DNA of 15,268 nt from Stramenopiles sp. TOSAG23-6. Its lineage: Eukaryota; Sar. This document shows positions 5,801-14,774 of the stretch, piece after piece. Numbering within the stretch: the stretch's first letter is position 1; each line of letters begins with the position of its first letter. The stretch is from NCBI GenBank assembly GCA_900128565.1, contig LT636123.1:1-15268 (forward strand). Direction: 5' to 3'. A program made the translations under genes and the position numbers. The notes beneath the pieces are model-generated. The model had not been told where the DNA came from and did no database searches. It saw nothing but the letters and a program-made list of their open reading frames with translations.

Positions 5801-7586
5801 ATGAAGGTTGCATTATGCCAACCGAAGCGTCGTTTACATTCAACGATTGAAGACTCAATAAGCGATCTCGTTGGTTTCGCAAAGCGAGCTCATGCTCAAA
5901 GTGCTGATCTTTTATTACTTCCTGAATTGTTCTTAGGAGGTTATTTGTGTTTTAGAGAGATGTCCCAAAGGGCAGTCTCAGTATATCCTCTCAGCAAAGA
6001 GCTTTCCCGTGTTGGCGAGATTGCTAAAGAATGTCAAGTGGCAATTTGTCTAGGGTATACAGAAGTAGATGATGCGGGGAACTTTTTTAATAGTTGTGGT
6101 CTATTCGATGTAGATGGAAAATTGATTGGAAATTATCGAAAGACTCATCTATTCGGGAAAAGAGAGAAAGCTGTATTCAAATCAGGTGATGTTTTAGGCG
6201 AAGTATTTTGTGTTGCTGGAACAAAAGTGTCCATGCTTATATGTTATGACATTGATTTCCCAGAAGCTGTTCGAAAATGTGTTGTTAATGGAGCAACTTG
6301 TATTTTAATACCAACAGCTAATTTCAAACCATATAACTGTACGTACGCATTCAAAATTGAATTTTTAAACTAAATATTTTTCGTACGAAATTCTGTACCT
6401 AACGATTTTTTTTTTTAACGAAAAAAAAAAAAATAATATTTTTTCACAATACCTTTATCAATAAAAATGTTGTTCCTGTGAGAGCATTAGAGAATCATGT
6501 TTCAATATGCTATTGTAATTGGGCAGAATTTATTGATGAAGATGGTACTGAGATGAATGGAATGTCAAGTATTTGTTCAGGCAATGGAATGAAAATTATA
6601 GAATTTTTTGAGGGAGATAAAGAAGATTTGAAAATTGCGTCAATTCCTAACCCTAACCCTAAGCATCTTACTACAGACGAAGATGATTATCTACGCGATC
6701 GTAGATTAGATTTATATACAACTAACCGAGAATTATCGGATTTATCAGATAGTGAAATGCATGAGTTGTGTAAAAAAATCCCAAAATGTGAATTACATAC
6801 TCATTTGACTGGTTCAATTAGACCTGCAACTCTTCAAGAATTTTGTAATATAAAAATAAAGGCAGGTTTGTTACCAAATGATTGTCTAAAATGTTTAAAA
6901 AATGAAAATTGGGAGGATGCATTTGGAATATTTTGGTTAATTAATAAATCTGTCGATAATTTGGACAAAGTACGACGTTTAACAAAAGAGGCCATTGAAG
7001 ATATGAGAGACTGTGGCGTTGTATACTGTGAATTTCGTGTAGGTTTAAAGCCAATGCCAACGAAAGAAGATTATATCAAGACTCTCATTGATGTGATTGA
7101 AGCAGAAACAATGTCAAGTACAGGAAGTGCAACAAACATTACGATAAAATTACTCGTATCCGTCGCTCGTCATGGAGATGTATGTTTTCATTTTTTTTTT
7201 TTCAAAATTTGAATTTTTTTTCGTACGAAATTTTGTACCTAACGATTTTTTTAAGATTTTTTAAAAAATATTTTTTCAAATTCGAATTTTTTTTCGTACG
7301 AAATGTTGTACCTAACGATTTTTTTAAGATTTTTTTTTAAATATTTTTCCAAAATACATGTTCCGTACGCATCAGAGAGTGTTGATATTGCTATTGATTA
7401 TTTTACCAACTCTGAAAAAGGAAAGGGAATTGTTGTTGGTATTGAACTGGGTGGAATTCCTAAAAAAGGTCATTTTAAAACATTTCTTCCTTTATTTGAA
7501 AGAGCACGAAAAGCTGGATTAAAAACATCTCTTCATTTCGCTGAAAATTTAAGTGATGCAATCGAAGTGGAAGAAGAACAAAATTT
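5801..7586 (+). CDS. Nitrilase-family amidase fused to adenosine-deaminase-like domain, 3' truncated
   Basis: Proposed exons are 5801-6338, 6455-7179 and 7360-7586, giving 496 residues before the palindrome centre cuts the gene. Residues 1 to about 240 are a carbon-nitrogen hydrolase. The catalytic Glu is E42 (LLLPELFLGGY), Lys is K114 (YRKTHLFG) and Cys is C148 (LICYDIDFPE); PYN and VPVRALEN lie at 177-193 across an intron. There is no stop before the second domain, which starts near 280 with IPKCELHTHLTGS (metal His H294 and H296) and continues to LHFAEN (H480 and catalytic Glu E483). This resembles the ADAL/N6-methyl-AMP deaminase branch of the adenosine deaminase family. The later His and Asp-Asp motifs, roughly 140 residues, are missing. 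The first half should hydrolyse an amide or nitrile C-N bond and the second deaminate a purine nucleoside or nucleotide. Substrates are not determined, and no signal peptide is seen. Confidence 0.85.
6339..6454 (+). mobile_element. Introner-like intron 1 of the nitrilase-deaminase gene (116 nt, no AG)
   Basis: It starts GTACGTACGC, has the palindrome TTTCGTACGAAA, then GTACCTAACGATTTTTTT, a T-run/A-run pair, and TTTTTTCACAATACCT at the end. CT precedes it and its last two bases are CT. Removing it joins PYN to FINKNVVPVRALEN with spacing expected for the family. The 116 nt contain no AG dinucleotide, and the nearest downstream AGs create immediate stops, so GT-AG splicing cannot work here. 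Confidence 0.8.
6646..6662 (+). repeat. Telomere-like CCCTAA run inside the coding linker
   Basis: CCTAACCCTAACCCTAA is in frame and encodes the Pro-Asn repeat of IPNPNPK. It sits just after the nitrilase domain and about 45 residues before the deaminase HTH metal motif, in the linker of the fusion protein. Confidence 0.8.
7180..7359 (+). mobile_element. Introner-like intron 2 of the nitrilase-deaminase gene, duplicated core (180 nt)
   Basis: It starts GTATGTTTTCA and ends CCAAAATACAT; ATGT lies at both edges. The core (TTTCGTACGAAA, then GTACCTAACGATTTTTTTAA) occurs twice with a period of 73-74 nt (from 7201 and from 7275), which accounts for its greater length. Removal joins SVARHGD to VPYASESVDIAIDYF. 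An in-frame GT-AG alternative ending at 7377 exists but would delete six residues (VPYASE). Confidence 0.75.
7201..7347 (+). repeat. Tandem duplication of the introner core
   Basis: Two copies of about 73 bp, differing at a few bases: TTCAAAATTTGAA against TTCAAATTCGAA, and AAATTTTGT against AAATGTTGT. Both keep CGTACGAAA and CCTAACGATTTTTTTAAGA. Confidence 0.85.
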
Positions 7587-7613
7587 GTACATTTTCATCA
7601 TTACTTTCAATTT

Positions 7614-7633
<20 letters not shown>
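7587..7633 (+). mobile_element. Truncated introner-like intron ending at the palindrome axis
   Basis: After the coding bases AAATTT the sequence becomes GTACATTTTCATCATTACTT, matching the start of the other introns, then a run of 23 T. The core and 3' end are absent because the sequence folds back on itself at 7633/7634. The rest of the deaminase gene presumably lay downstream of this intron. Confidence 0.7.
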
Positions 7634-7653
<20 letters not shown>

Positions 7654-7656
7654 AAA
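7611..7656. repeat. T23/A23 tract at the axis of symmetry
   Basis: Twenty-three T are followed directly by twenty-three A with no spacer. Two complete introns here also carry a T run followed shortly by an A run, so the axis may have formed where such a tract can fold on itself. Confidence 0.9.
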
Positions 7657-7680
7657 TTGAAAGTAATGATGAAAATGTAC
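7634..7680 (-). mobile_element. Arm-2 copy of the truncated axis intron
   Basis: Mirror of 7587-7633. Read on the minus strand it begins GTACATTTTCATC at 7680 and ends in the T run at the axis. Confidence 0.7.
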
Positions 7681-9466
7681 AAATTTTGTTCTTCTTCCAC
7701 TTCGATTGCATCACTTAAATTTTCAGCGAAATGAAGAGATGTTTTTAATCCAGCTTTTCGTGCTCTTTCAAATAAAGGAAGAAATGTTTTAAAATGACCT
7801 TTTTTAGGAATTCCACCCAGTTCAATACCAACAACAATTCCCTTTCCTTTTTCAGAGTTGGTAAAATAATCAATAGCAATATCAACACTCTCTGATGCGT
7901 ACGGAACATGTATTTTGGAAAAATATTTAAAAAAAAATCTTAAAAAAATCGTTAGGTACAACATTTCGTACGAAAAAAAATTCGAATTTGAAAAAATATT
8001 TTTTAAAAAATCTTAAAAAAATCGTTAGGTACAAAATTTCGTACGAAAAAAAATTCAAATTTTGAAAAAAAAAAAATGAAAACATACATCTCCATGACGA
8101 GCGACGGATACGAGTAATTTTATCGTAATGTTTGTTGCACTTCCTGTACTTGACATTGTTTCTGCTTCAATCACATCAATGAGAGTCTTGATATAATCTT
8201 CTTTCGTTGGCATTGGCTTTAAACCTACACGAAATTCACAGTATACAACGCCACAGTCTCTCATATCTTCAATGGCCTCTTTTGTTAAACGTCGTACTTT
8301 GTCCAAATTATCGACAGATTTATTAATTAACCAAAATATTCCAAATGCATCCTCCCAATTTTCATTTTTTAAACATTTTAGACAATCATTTGGTAACAAA
8401 CCTGCCTTTATTTTTATATTACAAAATTCTTGAAGAGTTGCAGGTCTAATTGAACCAGTCAAATGAGTATGTAATTCACATTTTGGGATTTTTTTACACA
8501 ACTCATGCATTTCACTATCTGATAAATCCGATAATTCTCGGTTAGTTGTATATAAATCTAATCTACGATCGCGTAGATAATCATCTTCGTCTGTAGTAAG
8601 ATGCTTAGGGTTAGGGTTAGGAATTGACGCAATTTTCAAATCTTCTTTATCTCCCTCAAAAAATTCTATAATTTTCATTCCATTGCCTGAACAAATACTT
8701 GACATTCCATTCATCTCAGTACCATCTTCATCAATAAATTCTGCCCAATTACAATAGCATATTGAAACATGATTCTCTAATGCTCTCACAGGAACAACAT
8801 TTTTATTGATAAAGGTATTGTGAAAAAATATTATTTTTTTTTTTTTCGTTAAAAAAAAAAATCGTTAGGTACAGAATTTCGTACGAAAAATATTTAGTTT
8901 AAAAATTCAATTTTGAATGCGTACGTACAGTTATATGGTTTGAAATTAGCTGTTGGTATTAAAATACAAGTTGCTCCATTAACAACACATTTTCGAACAG
9001 CTTCTGGGAAATCAATGTCATAACATATAAGCATGGACACTTTTGTTCCAGCAACACAAAATACTTCGCCTAAAACATCACCTGATTTGAATACAGCTTT
9101 CTCTCTTTTCCCGAATAGATGAGTCTTTCGATAATTTCCAATCAATTTTCCATCTACATCGAATAGACCACAACTATTAAAAAAGTTCCCCGCATCATCT
9201 ACTTCTGTATACCCTAGACAAATTGCCACTTGACATTCTTTAGCAATCTCGCCAACACGGGAAAGCTCTTTGCTGAGAGGATATACTGAGACTGCCCTTT
9301 GGGACATCTCTCTAAAACACAAATAACCTCCTAAGAACAATTCAGGAAGTAATAAAAGATCAGCACTTTGAGCATGAGCTCGCTTTGCGAAACCAACGAG
9401 ATCGCTTATTGAGTCTTCAATCGTTGAATGTAAACGACGCTTCGGTTGGCATAATGCAACCTTCAT
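7681..9466 (-). CDS. Arm-2 copy of the nitrilase/adenosine-deaminase-like fusion, 3' truncated
   Basis: The exons are 9466-8929, 8812-8088 and 7907-7681, and the translation is identical to the arm-1 copy. It is cut at the same intron, so neither copy supplies the missing deaminase C-terminus with its remaining His and Asp-Asp motifs. Two identical truncated copies converging on one axis argue that a single locus was read twice. Confidence 0.85.
7908..8087 (-). mobile_element. Arm-2 copy of the duplicated-core intron
   Basis: Mirror of 7180-7359, identical in length (180 nt) and in both core copies. Confidence 0.75.
8605..8621 (-). repeat. Arm-2 copy of the coding telomere-like run
   Basis: Mirror of 6646-6662; reads TTAGGGTTAGGGTTAGG on the plus strand. 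Confidence 0.8.
8813..8928 (-). mobile_element. Arm-2 copy of the AG-less introner-like intron
   Basis: Mirror of 6339-6454, identical; no AG occurs on the coding strand of this copy either. Confidence 0.8.
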
Positions 9467-9588
9467 TTTTGTTTGTACTGGTATTTACTAATACTATAAT
9501 CTAATCTAAATCTCTTTGTACGATTCTTGTAAGAAAGTGAAAATGGTTGAACGAGTGATGTCAAGACACAGGTCAATTTCGAGTGACA

Positions 9589-9699
9589 TGAAGGTTAGGG
9601 TTAGGGTTACTAGGAATGTCGCAAACATAAAATTTTATGCGAAACGAAAATCCATTTTTATTGAATACTTTTGAGATTATAAACCTAACCCTAACTTCT
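9589..9699. repeat. Arm-2 copy of the inverted telomere-like repeat element
   Basis: Mirror of 5568-5678: TTAGGG-type runs at 9593-9609 and the CCTAA-type run at 9684-9694, around CATAAAATTTTATG at 9626-9639. Confidence 0.65.
9657..9662 (-). other. Arm-2 candidate poly(A) signal
   Basis: Mirror of 5605-5610; AATAAA on the minus strand, 60 nt beyond the stop of the secreted paralogue. Confidence 0.35.
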
Positions 9700-9721
9700 A
9701 CCAATATTATAACCGTACTCT

Positions 9722-11710
9722 TCACACATTCTTTTTTTCTGGATTATTGTCTTTACCTTCATTTCGAGCATTTTCAAGTCGTTGAACTTCCTTTGGTAAA
9801 TCTCCAACATGTGATGTGTGTGAAAAATGTAGAAATAAAAAAATCGTTAGGTACGAAATTTCGTATGAAAAAAAAAACTAAATTTGAAATTCAGTATAAA
9901 AACGTACATTTTTTTCGACATTTAATAATGCCCAATTTTGCGCAACAAGAGGACGTAATTTTTCCACGATGCTATCGAGTTCTTGGACTATTTCAGGAGT
10001 TGCTTCTTTTTTTAAAAGTTCATTCACACGCATCGCGTACTTTACTGCAAGATTAGTATTATACTTTGTGAAAAAATATTTTTTTTTTTTTTTTTTGTAA
10101 GAAAAAAAAATCGTTAGGTACAAGATTTCGTACTAAATAAATATTCAAAATATATGATGAAAACGTACATCTTCCATCTGTTTGAGTTCAGTGACAGATT
10201 CTTGGAATTCCTCTTCTTCTTTCCTGTCTTTTATTGACATCCCTACATATACATTGTTTTTTAGAACTGATTTGTCTCCACCATTCCGAAATTTAATTTG
10301 ATTGTTTTCTAGATTTTTCGAATATTTCAATGTGTAGTGAACATTATTTACACTTGAAATTCATTAGGTACAAAATTTCCTATGAAAAAAATTTAGGTAA
10401 AAATTTAATTTTGAAAACGTACATCTTTCATCCAAAGACAGTTCTGTAGAAAAAAATATTTCTTTTTCATTTTCTTGTCCCATATCCTCTTTTTTTCGAT
10501 CCTGTAAAAAGTTTTCCCATTTATCACCATATGAAGTAAATTTGTTTCGTTTCATAAAATGTTTCATGGAATCTATATTTTTAGTTGTATATTGTTTTAT
10601 GCTGTCAAATATATAATTGATTTGTTCCTTTTTTTTTTGAAATCTTTCGTCGACTTTTTTTTTTCTATCACCATCAAAGGTATCAAAACAATATGGTGTG
10701 AAACCCAACATTGAGATAAACTGTTTTATTTCCCTCCATGTTTTAATCTTTTTTCCTCCTGTACATTCACACTCTTCTCCCATCGCTCCCATCCTTTTTC
10801 TTTTTTTAGGATCTAGGAATTCAAAACACACAGCATAGTCAGCATTTTCAGGATCTTTTGTAAATATTTCTAGCTGACAAAAATAAGGCATCAATGTTGA
10901 CCGAGTGGGGGTTGGGTATTTTTCATTATCGACTGCCCTCTCTGTGTCTGCTTTCCAAATTGATGTTTTTAATTCTGGGTCAAAGTCTCTCAAAAATCCG
11001 CCAGTTGCGGATGTTTTCCAATCGTGATAAGATGTTTCGAATTGATTCAAAACTTCATCAATTGTTTTCATGTAATCATGATATATTTGTGCCTTTTCGA
11101 GTATTTTATACTGCTGATCAAAAAATTTATCTTGCTCAAGAGTACTACGTTTACCCATATCATTAATATCACTACTACTACTAATACTACTACTACTCTG
11201 GGAGAACATAAAAAGCAGCGGCATCTTCTCTTCAAACTGATTCTGATTCTGATTCTCCTTAAAATCATGAACATAGCTTTGCAATTCTTGCTTTGCTTTC
11301 CATTTGATGAAGGATTCTTTTACATTTTTATGTACCTCATGAGATGTCACTTCCCACCACTTATCCGCTATCGGTATGTCCTCGTAGTCTGTCCCTGCAT
11401 CGTTTTCTTTGCATCCTATTTGACGTGTAACACACATACTGTGAACGTAATGCAAGTCTCTCATTTCCATCGGTTTTGTTTGTTTTTCACGCTCTACTTC
11501 AGGAACTTCAGGACCTTCAGGAAAATGCTTACGCACAGCCTCTACAAAGGCTTCTTCCGATCCTTCAAAAACAACGCTGTCAGTTTTAGTATCAGCGTTC
11601 AACTTCATCTCGTCAACAACGTTTACAAGGGCCGGTCGTGATCCTTCCCGAGCTGCATTAACTTGCAACATGATAAAACTTAGAAGAGTACGCATAATCA
11701 TTATTTTCAT
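9722..11710 (-). CDS. Arm-2 copy of the four-exon secreted paralogue
   Basis: The exons are 11710-10423, 10329-10169, 10060-9908 and 9808-9722. The coding sequence is identical to arm 1. The gene span is 2 nt longer because intron 2 differs: this copy keeps the CACAAAGTAT end that resembles the other introns. In this arm only, intron 2 could also be spliced as GT-AG (at CACAAAG), which would add one Tyr and stay in frame. Confidence 0.8.
9809..9907 (-). mobile_element. Arm-2 copy of introner-like intron 3
   Basis: Mirror of 5360-5458, identical, including the TACGAAATTTCGTA palindrome. Confidence 0.75.
10061..10168 (-). mobile_element. Arm-2 copy of introner-like intron 2, differing from arm 1 (108 nt)
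   Basis: Same start and core as 5101-5206, but on the coding strand the 3' part reads A18, then TATTTTTTCACAAAGTAT. Arm 1 has TA20, T7 and an A run at this place. This version matches the 3' ends of the other introns (compare ATATTTTTTCACAATACCT in the nitrilase gene) and ends in AT, repeating the AT before its start. It is the only place where the arms were found to differ. Confidence 0.8.
10330..10422 (-). mobile_element. Arm-2 copy of introner-like intron 1
   Basis: Mirror of 4847-4939, identical, with the same degenerate core and AT edges. Confidence 0.75.
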
Positions 11711-12145
11711 TGTATTCAAGTGGAATTGAGAGTGGCGTACAGTAAGTTGTGTGCTTTTGTGTTTCTCCTTCTTGAGATCAGTAATCAAGAGGGACAATCA
11801 AAGGGAAATATTTGATTGTGTGTCAAATAAATAATTTCCAAATTGTCTCCTCGAAAATGCCTCGAAAATCTCCGAGTTCGTCGAGAGGTGTAGAGAGAGA
11901 GAAAAAAAACAGGAATGTTCCACAACTGAAGTGGTTGATTCAGACAAAGAACTAAGTTTTTATTTTTTTTAAAGAAATATAAAAAAGCAAACTCAGTTTA
12001 ATTGACCTTTTTATCCCATTATTAGAATTTGTAATGTATCTATCAATTGATGAGAGACGTACCAAAACTTTGTACTTAAAGGTGTATCCATGGAATCCAA
12101 TGATATAAACGTGCAACACTACGTACCTAAATCCCATTTTCATTA
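11711..12145. promoter_or_regulatory. Arm-2 copy of the intergenic region between the paralogues
   Basis: Mirror of 3124-3558, with the candidate AATAAA at 11959-11964 on the minus strand and the shared 5' block next to 11711. Confidence 0.45.
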
Positions 12146-14332
12146 CTACATTTCATCATTTTCATTTGATCGTAAGGTTTTGTGCTTTTTGTGATGATGT
12201 TTCACTTTGGTTGTAGACGATTTGTAATGATGATGATGATGATGAGGCTCACTTTTGAAACGATGTGCATTGACGGATCTATTAGCTTCTTCGAGGGGTT
12301 TACATTGTAGAGTGCATGGATGAAATGTCCACCCACTATTCCTATTCTCACATGCACCATGCAACTTCTTATGAAGATGTAGCATATCGATGTGCTTCCA
12401 GTGACCATCTAATCTTGTCTTCATCTTTAGTAAGTCCACACAAATATGACAAGGAGGTTCTGTCGGATATTGTCCGCATCTTTGCGCTTCCTCCCTGGTA
12501 GCTTTGAAATATTCAGGAGGATCTCGCTTAGCTTCAAGTTCAAAACGACAACCGAAACGAGGCAAACGATGAAAGAGTGTTTTGGCGGCTTCTTCTAGGG
12601 CATCACGACGATCATCATCGGATCCAACTTCAGAATATCCTTCTATTATTTGTTCTGTGGCATCACATCCTACATGTATTGGTTCTTCGTCTTCATCGTT
12701 CATTCGAGCTTTGTCAAGTCGTTCTTGTTCTTTTGGTAAATCTTCAACATTTTCTTTGGCATTTAATAATGCCCAAGTTTGCGCAGCAAGTGGACGTAAT
12801 TTTTCCACAATTTTCCTGATTTCTTCTACAATTTCAGGAGTCGATTTTTGTTTTGAAAGTTCTTGAATTTGGAACGCATATTTCACTGCAAGATTTCGGT
12901 TATCTTCCATTACTTTGAGTTTTTTGACTGNTTCTCGGAATTTCTTTTCTTCGACTTGTTGTTTCTCTGTCATTCCAGATAAATCTCTGTCTTTAAGAAT
13001 TGGTTTGTTTGAAGTTTTAAGAAACGGAATTTGTTCTTCAGTTTTAGAATATTTCAATCTTTCCTCTGGTGTAAGTTCGACGCTATTTTCATGTCTCTCA
13101 CGAATGCTTCTTTCATCCCCGGTTGTTTTGCCATCAAGCTCCTTTTGTCTTTCTTTTTCTCGTTGAGAAACAAGAAAGTTTTCCCACTGAGCACCATAAG
13201 AATTGTCATTGGAGAATGCAGCTACCGCTGATAATTTGGCATCCTCGTTAGGGGTTTGTCTTGCAAGTTTCAATCGACTGAACTCTTCGTCAACTTTTCT
13301 GTTAAATATTGCTCGAAAATCAGGCACTGTATATGGACTTACGGACCGCCACATTTTAAATACTTCTTTCCATGTTGAATTTGTGATTAGATCAAGTGTT
13401 CCTTGAGCCAAATCCAAACCTGACTCTTTCATGTAAAATTTTACTTTTAATACTTCGTCTGGGGTAAGCTCTAATTCACTTACTGTTTGCTTCGCTAGTC
13501 CTTTGAGTCCACTATCAGATCTTTTTCTTTTCGCCTTTTCGACATTGTCGTCACTCCACGTTTTTGTTAATTGACCCAAAAATGTTTTAAAGGTCATACC
13601 GCCTCCGAAATTAATACCATATTTTTTCTCGAACTTATCTTTGTCGTAGTTTTTTGCGTATTTTTCGAAATGTGTGATCGTTCGTGGATCTTCAGATTGT
13701 AACTCCAGATATCGTTCATCAATTATTTTATCCAACTTTCGACTAAAGTTGCGTCTTTTCAATTCTTCGATTTCGGATATATTTTCCCCCTCTTTGTATT
13801 CCTCAGGAGGCGGCAATTTCTCTAAGACTATATCAGGACCTTCTTCTTCTCCATCGTCGTCACTGTCAAAGAAGAGACTAATAAGTAAGCAATTATACAA
13901 GGGATTGTTTTCTTCAGTGATTCCTCCGGGTCGCTTTTCCATGGCTACTTTTTCCCAATGATACTGAAGAAGTTCTTCCTTTACTTTACGTTTAATGAAA
14001 TTTGCTGCTTTGAAGGCTTTATCTTTTTTGTTTACCCACCACGAATCAGATATCGCCTCGTAGTCTGTGTAAGCATCGTTTCTTTCGTTTGTTTTACAAT
14101 CCTCTTCAGGAATGTCAGTGACACACAAGCTGTGAACATAATGCAAATCTTTCATTTCCATCTGTTTTGCTTCTCGTTGTTGTTGTTGAGAGACTTTATC
14201 CACAGCTTTGTCGAATGCCTCTTTTGATTTTTTCAGAACGTTGCTGTCGTCGTTGAAGCCTTCGTGGATGGTTTCAGCATCAACGTGCAACGTTATTATA
14301 CTTACAAGAGTAAGCATAATCATTACTTTCAT
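12146..14332 (-). CDS. Arm-2 copy of the intronless 728-aa secreted protein
   Basis: Identical to the arm-1 gene, including the ambiguous base, here at 12931 in the same codon (residue 468). A random base-calling ambiguity would not be expected independently at the mirrored position, so both arms probably rest on the same reads. Confidence 0.85.
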   Translation of the reverse strand: MKVMIMLTLVSIITLHVDAETIHEGFNDDSNVLKKSKEAFDKAVDKVSQQQQREAKQMEMKDLHYVHSLCVTDIPEEDCKTNERNDAYTDYEAISDSWWVNKKDKAFKAANFIKRKVKEELLQYHWEKVAMEKRPGGITEENNPLYNCLLISLFFDSDDDGEEEGPDIVLEKLPPPEEYKEGENISEIEELKRRNFSRKLDKIIDERYLELQSEDPRTITHFEKYAKNYDKDKFEKKYGINFGGGMTFKTFLGQLTKTWSDDNVEKAKRKRSDSGLKGLAKQTVSELELTPDEVLKVKFYMKESGLDLAQGTLDLITNSTWKEVFKMWRSVSPYTVPDFRAIFNRKVDEEFSRLKLARQTPNEDAKLSAVAAFSNDNSYGAQWENFLVSQREKERQKELDGKTTGDERSIRERHENSVELTPEERLKYSKTEEQIPFLKTSNKPILKDRDLSGMTEKQQVEEKKFREXVKKLKVMEDNRNLAVKYAFQIQELSKQKSTPEIVEEIRKIVEKLRPLAAQTWALLNAKENVEDLPKEQERLDKARMNDEDEEPIHVGCDATEQIIEGYSEVGSDDDRRDALEEAAKTLFHRLPRFGCRFELEAKRDPPEYFKATREEAQRCGQYPTEPPCHICVDLLKMKTRLDGHWKHIDMLHLHKKLHGACENRNSGWTFHPCTLQCKPLEEANRSVNAHRFKSEPHHHHHHYKSSTTKVKHHHKKHKTLRSNENDEM

Positions 14333-14774
14333 TATATTCGAATTGAATACAAGTTGAATCGAGAGAGAGCGATAGTGGCGTACAGTTTACAAGTTGTGTG
14401 CTTTTGTTTTATTCCTCGTCTTGTAAATCAAAGGAAATGTTGCTCAAGCAACTAGAAAAATACTAGCTAGTAATTGTGTTTTTTTTCGACAATCCAATCC
14501 TCCTCCTCTCGACCAATCAATTTTTTGTCTCCGAAAACCCACGAAAAACCTCCTATAACTAAACAGGACCGGGTAACACAAGTAAGCGAGTCAGCACAAG
14601 GATCTCACCTGACCAGGAACTCGCAGGAACTCGCAGGAACTACCTGACCAGATTTCATTGAAGACTCTCGACACAGTAAACCTATCTAAGTGCGCACAAA
14701 ACTCCACTTCTTTCGATTGAATAAGAGGATATCCTTGCACGTATTGAGTTCTAAAAGTCTAAATTATATCAAGA
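14333..14774. promoter_or_regulatory. Arm-2 copy of the divergent intergenic region
   Basis: Mirror of 495-936, with the 10-bp tandem repeat at 14613-14641. It lies between the start of the 728-aa gene (minus) and the acidic secreted protein (plus). Confidence 0.45.

Noticed and set aside
6339-6454. U12-type (AT-AC) minor introns
   Set aside because: The AT-AC reading is possible only by shifting the ambiguous boundary; the U12 5' splice consensus is absent and this intron would be CT-AC.
7180-7377. Canonical GT-AG version of the duplicated-core intron
   Set aside because: It stays in frame but removes six residues (VPYASE). The alternative ending at 7359 matches the boundaries of the other introns. 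Not fully excluded without transcripts.
7303-7635. Separate 110-codon gene starting inside the intron at 7303
   Set aside because: Its first 19 codons are intron repeat sequence and its last codons are the axis T run; the middle is exon 3 of the deaminase-like domain.
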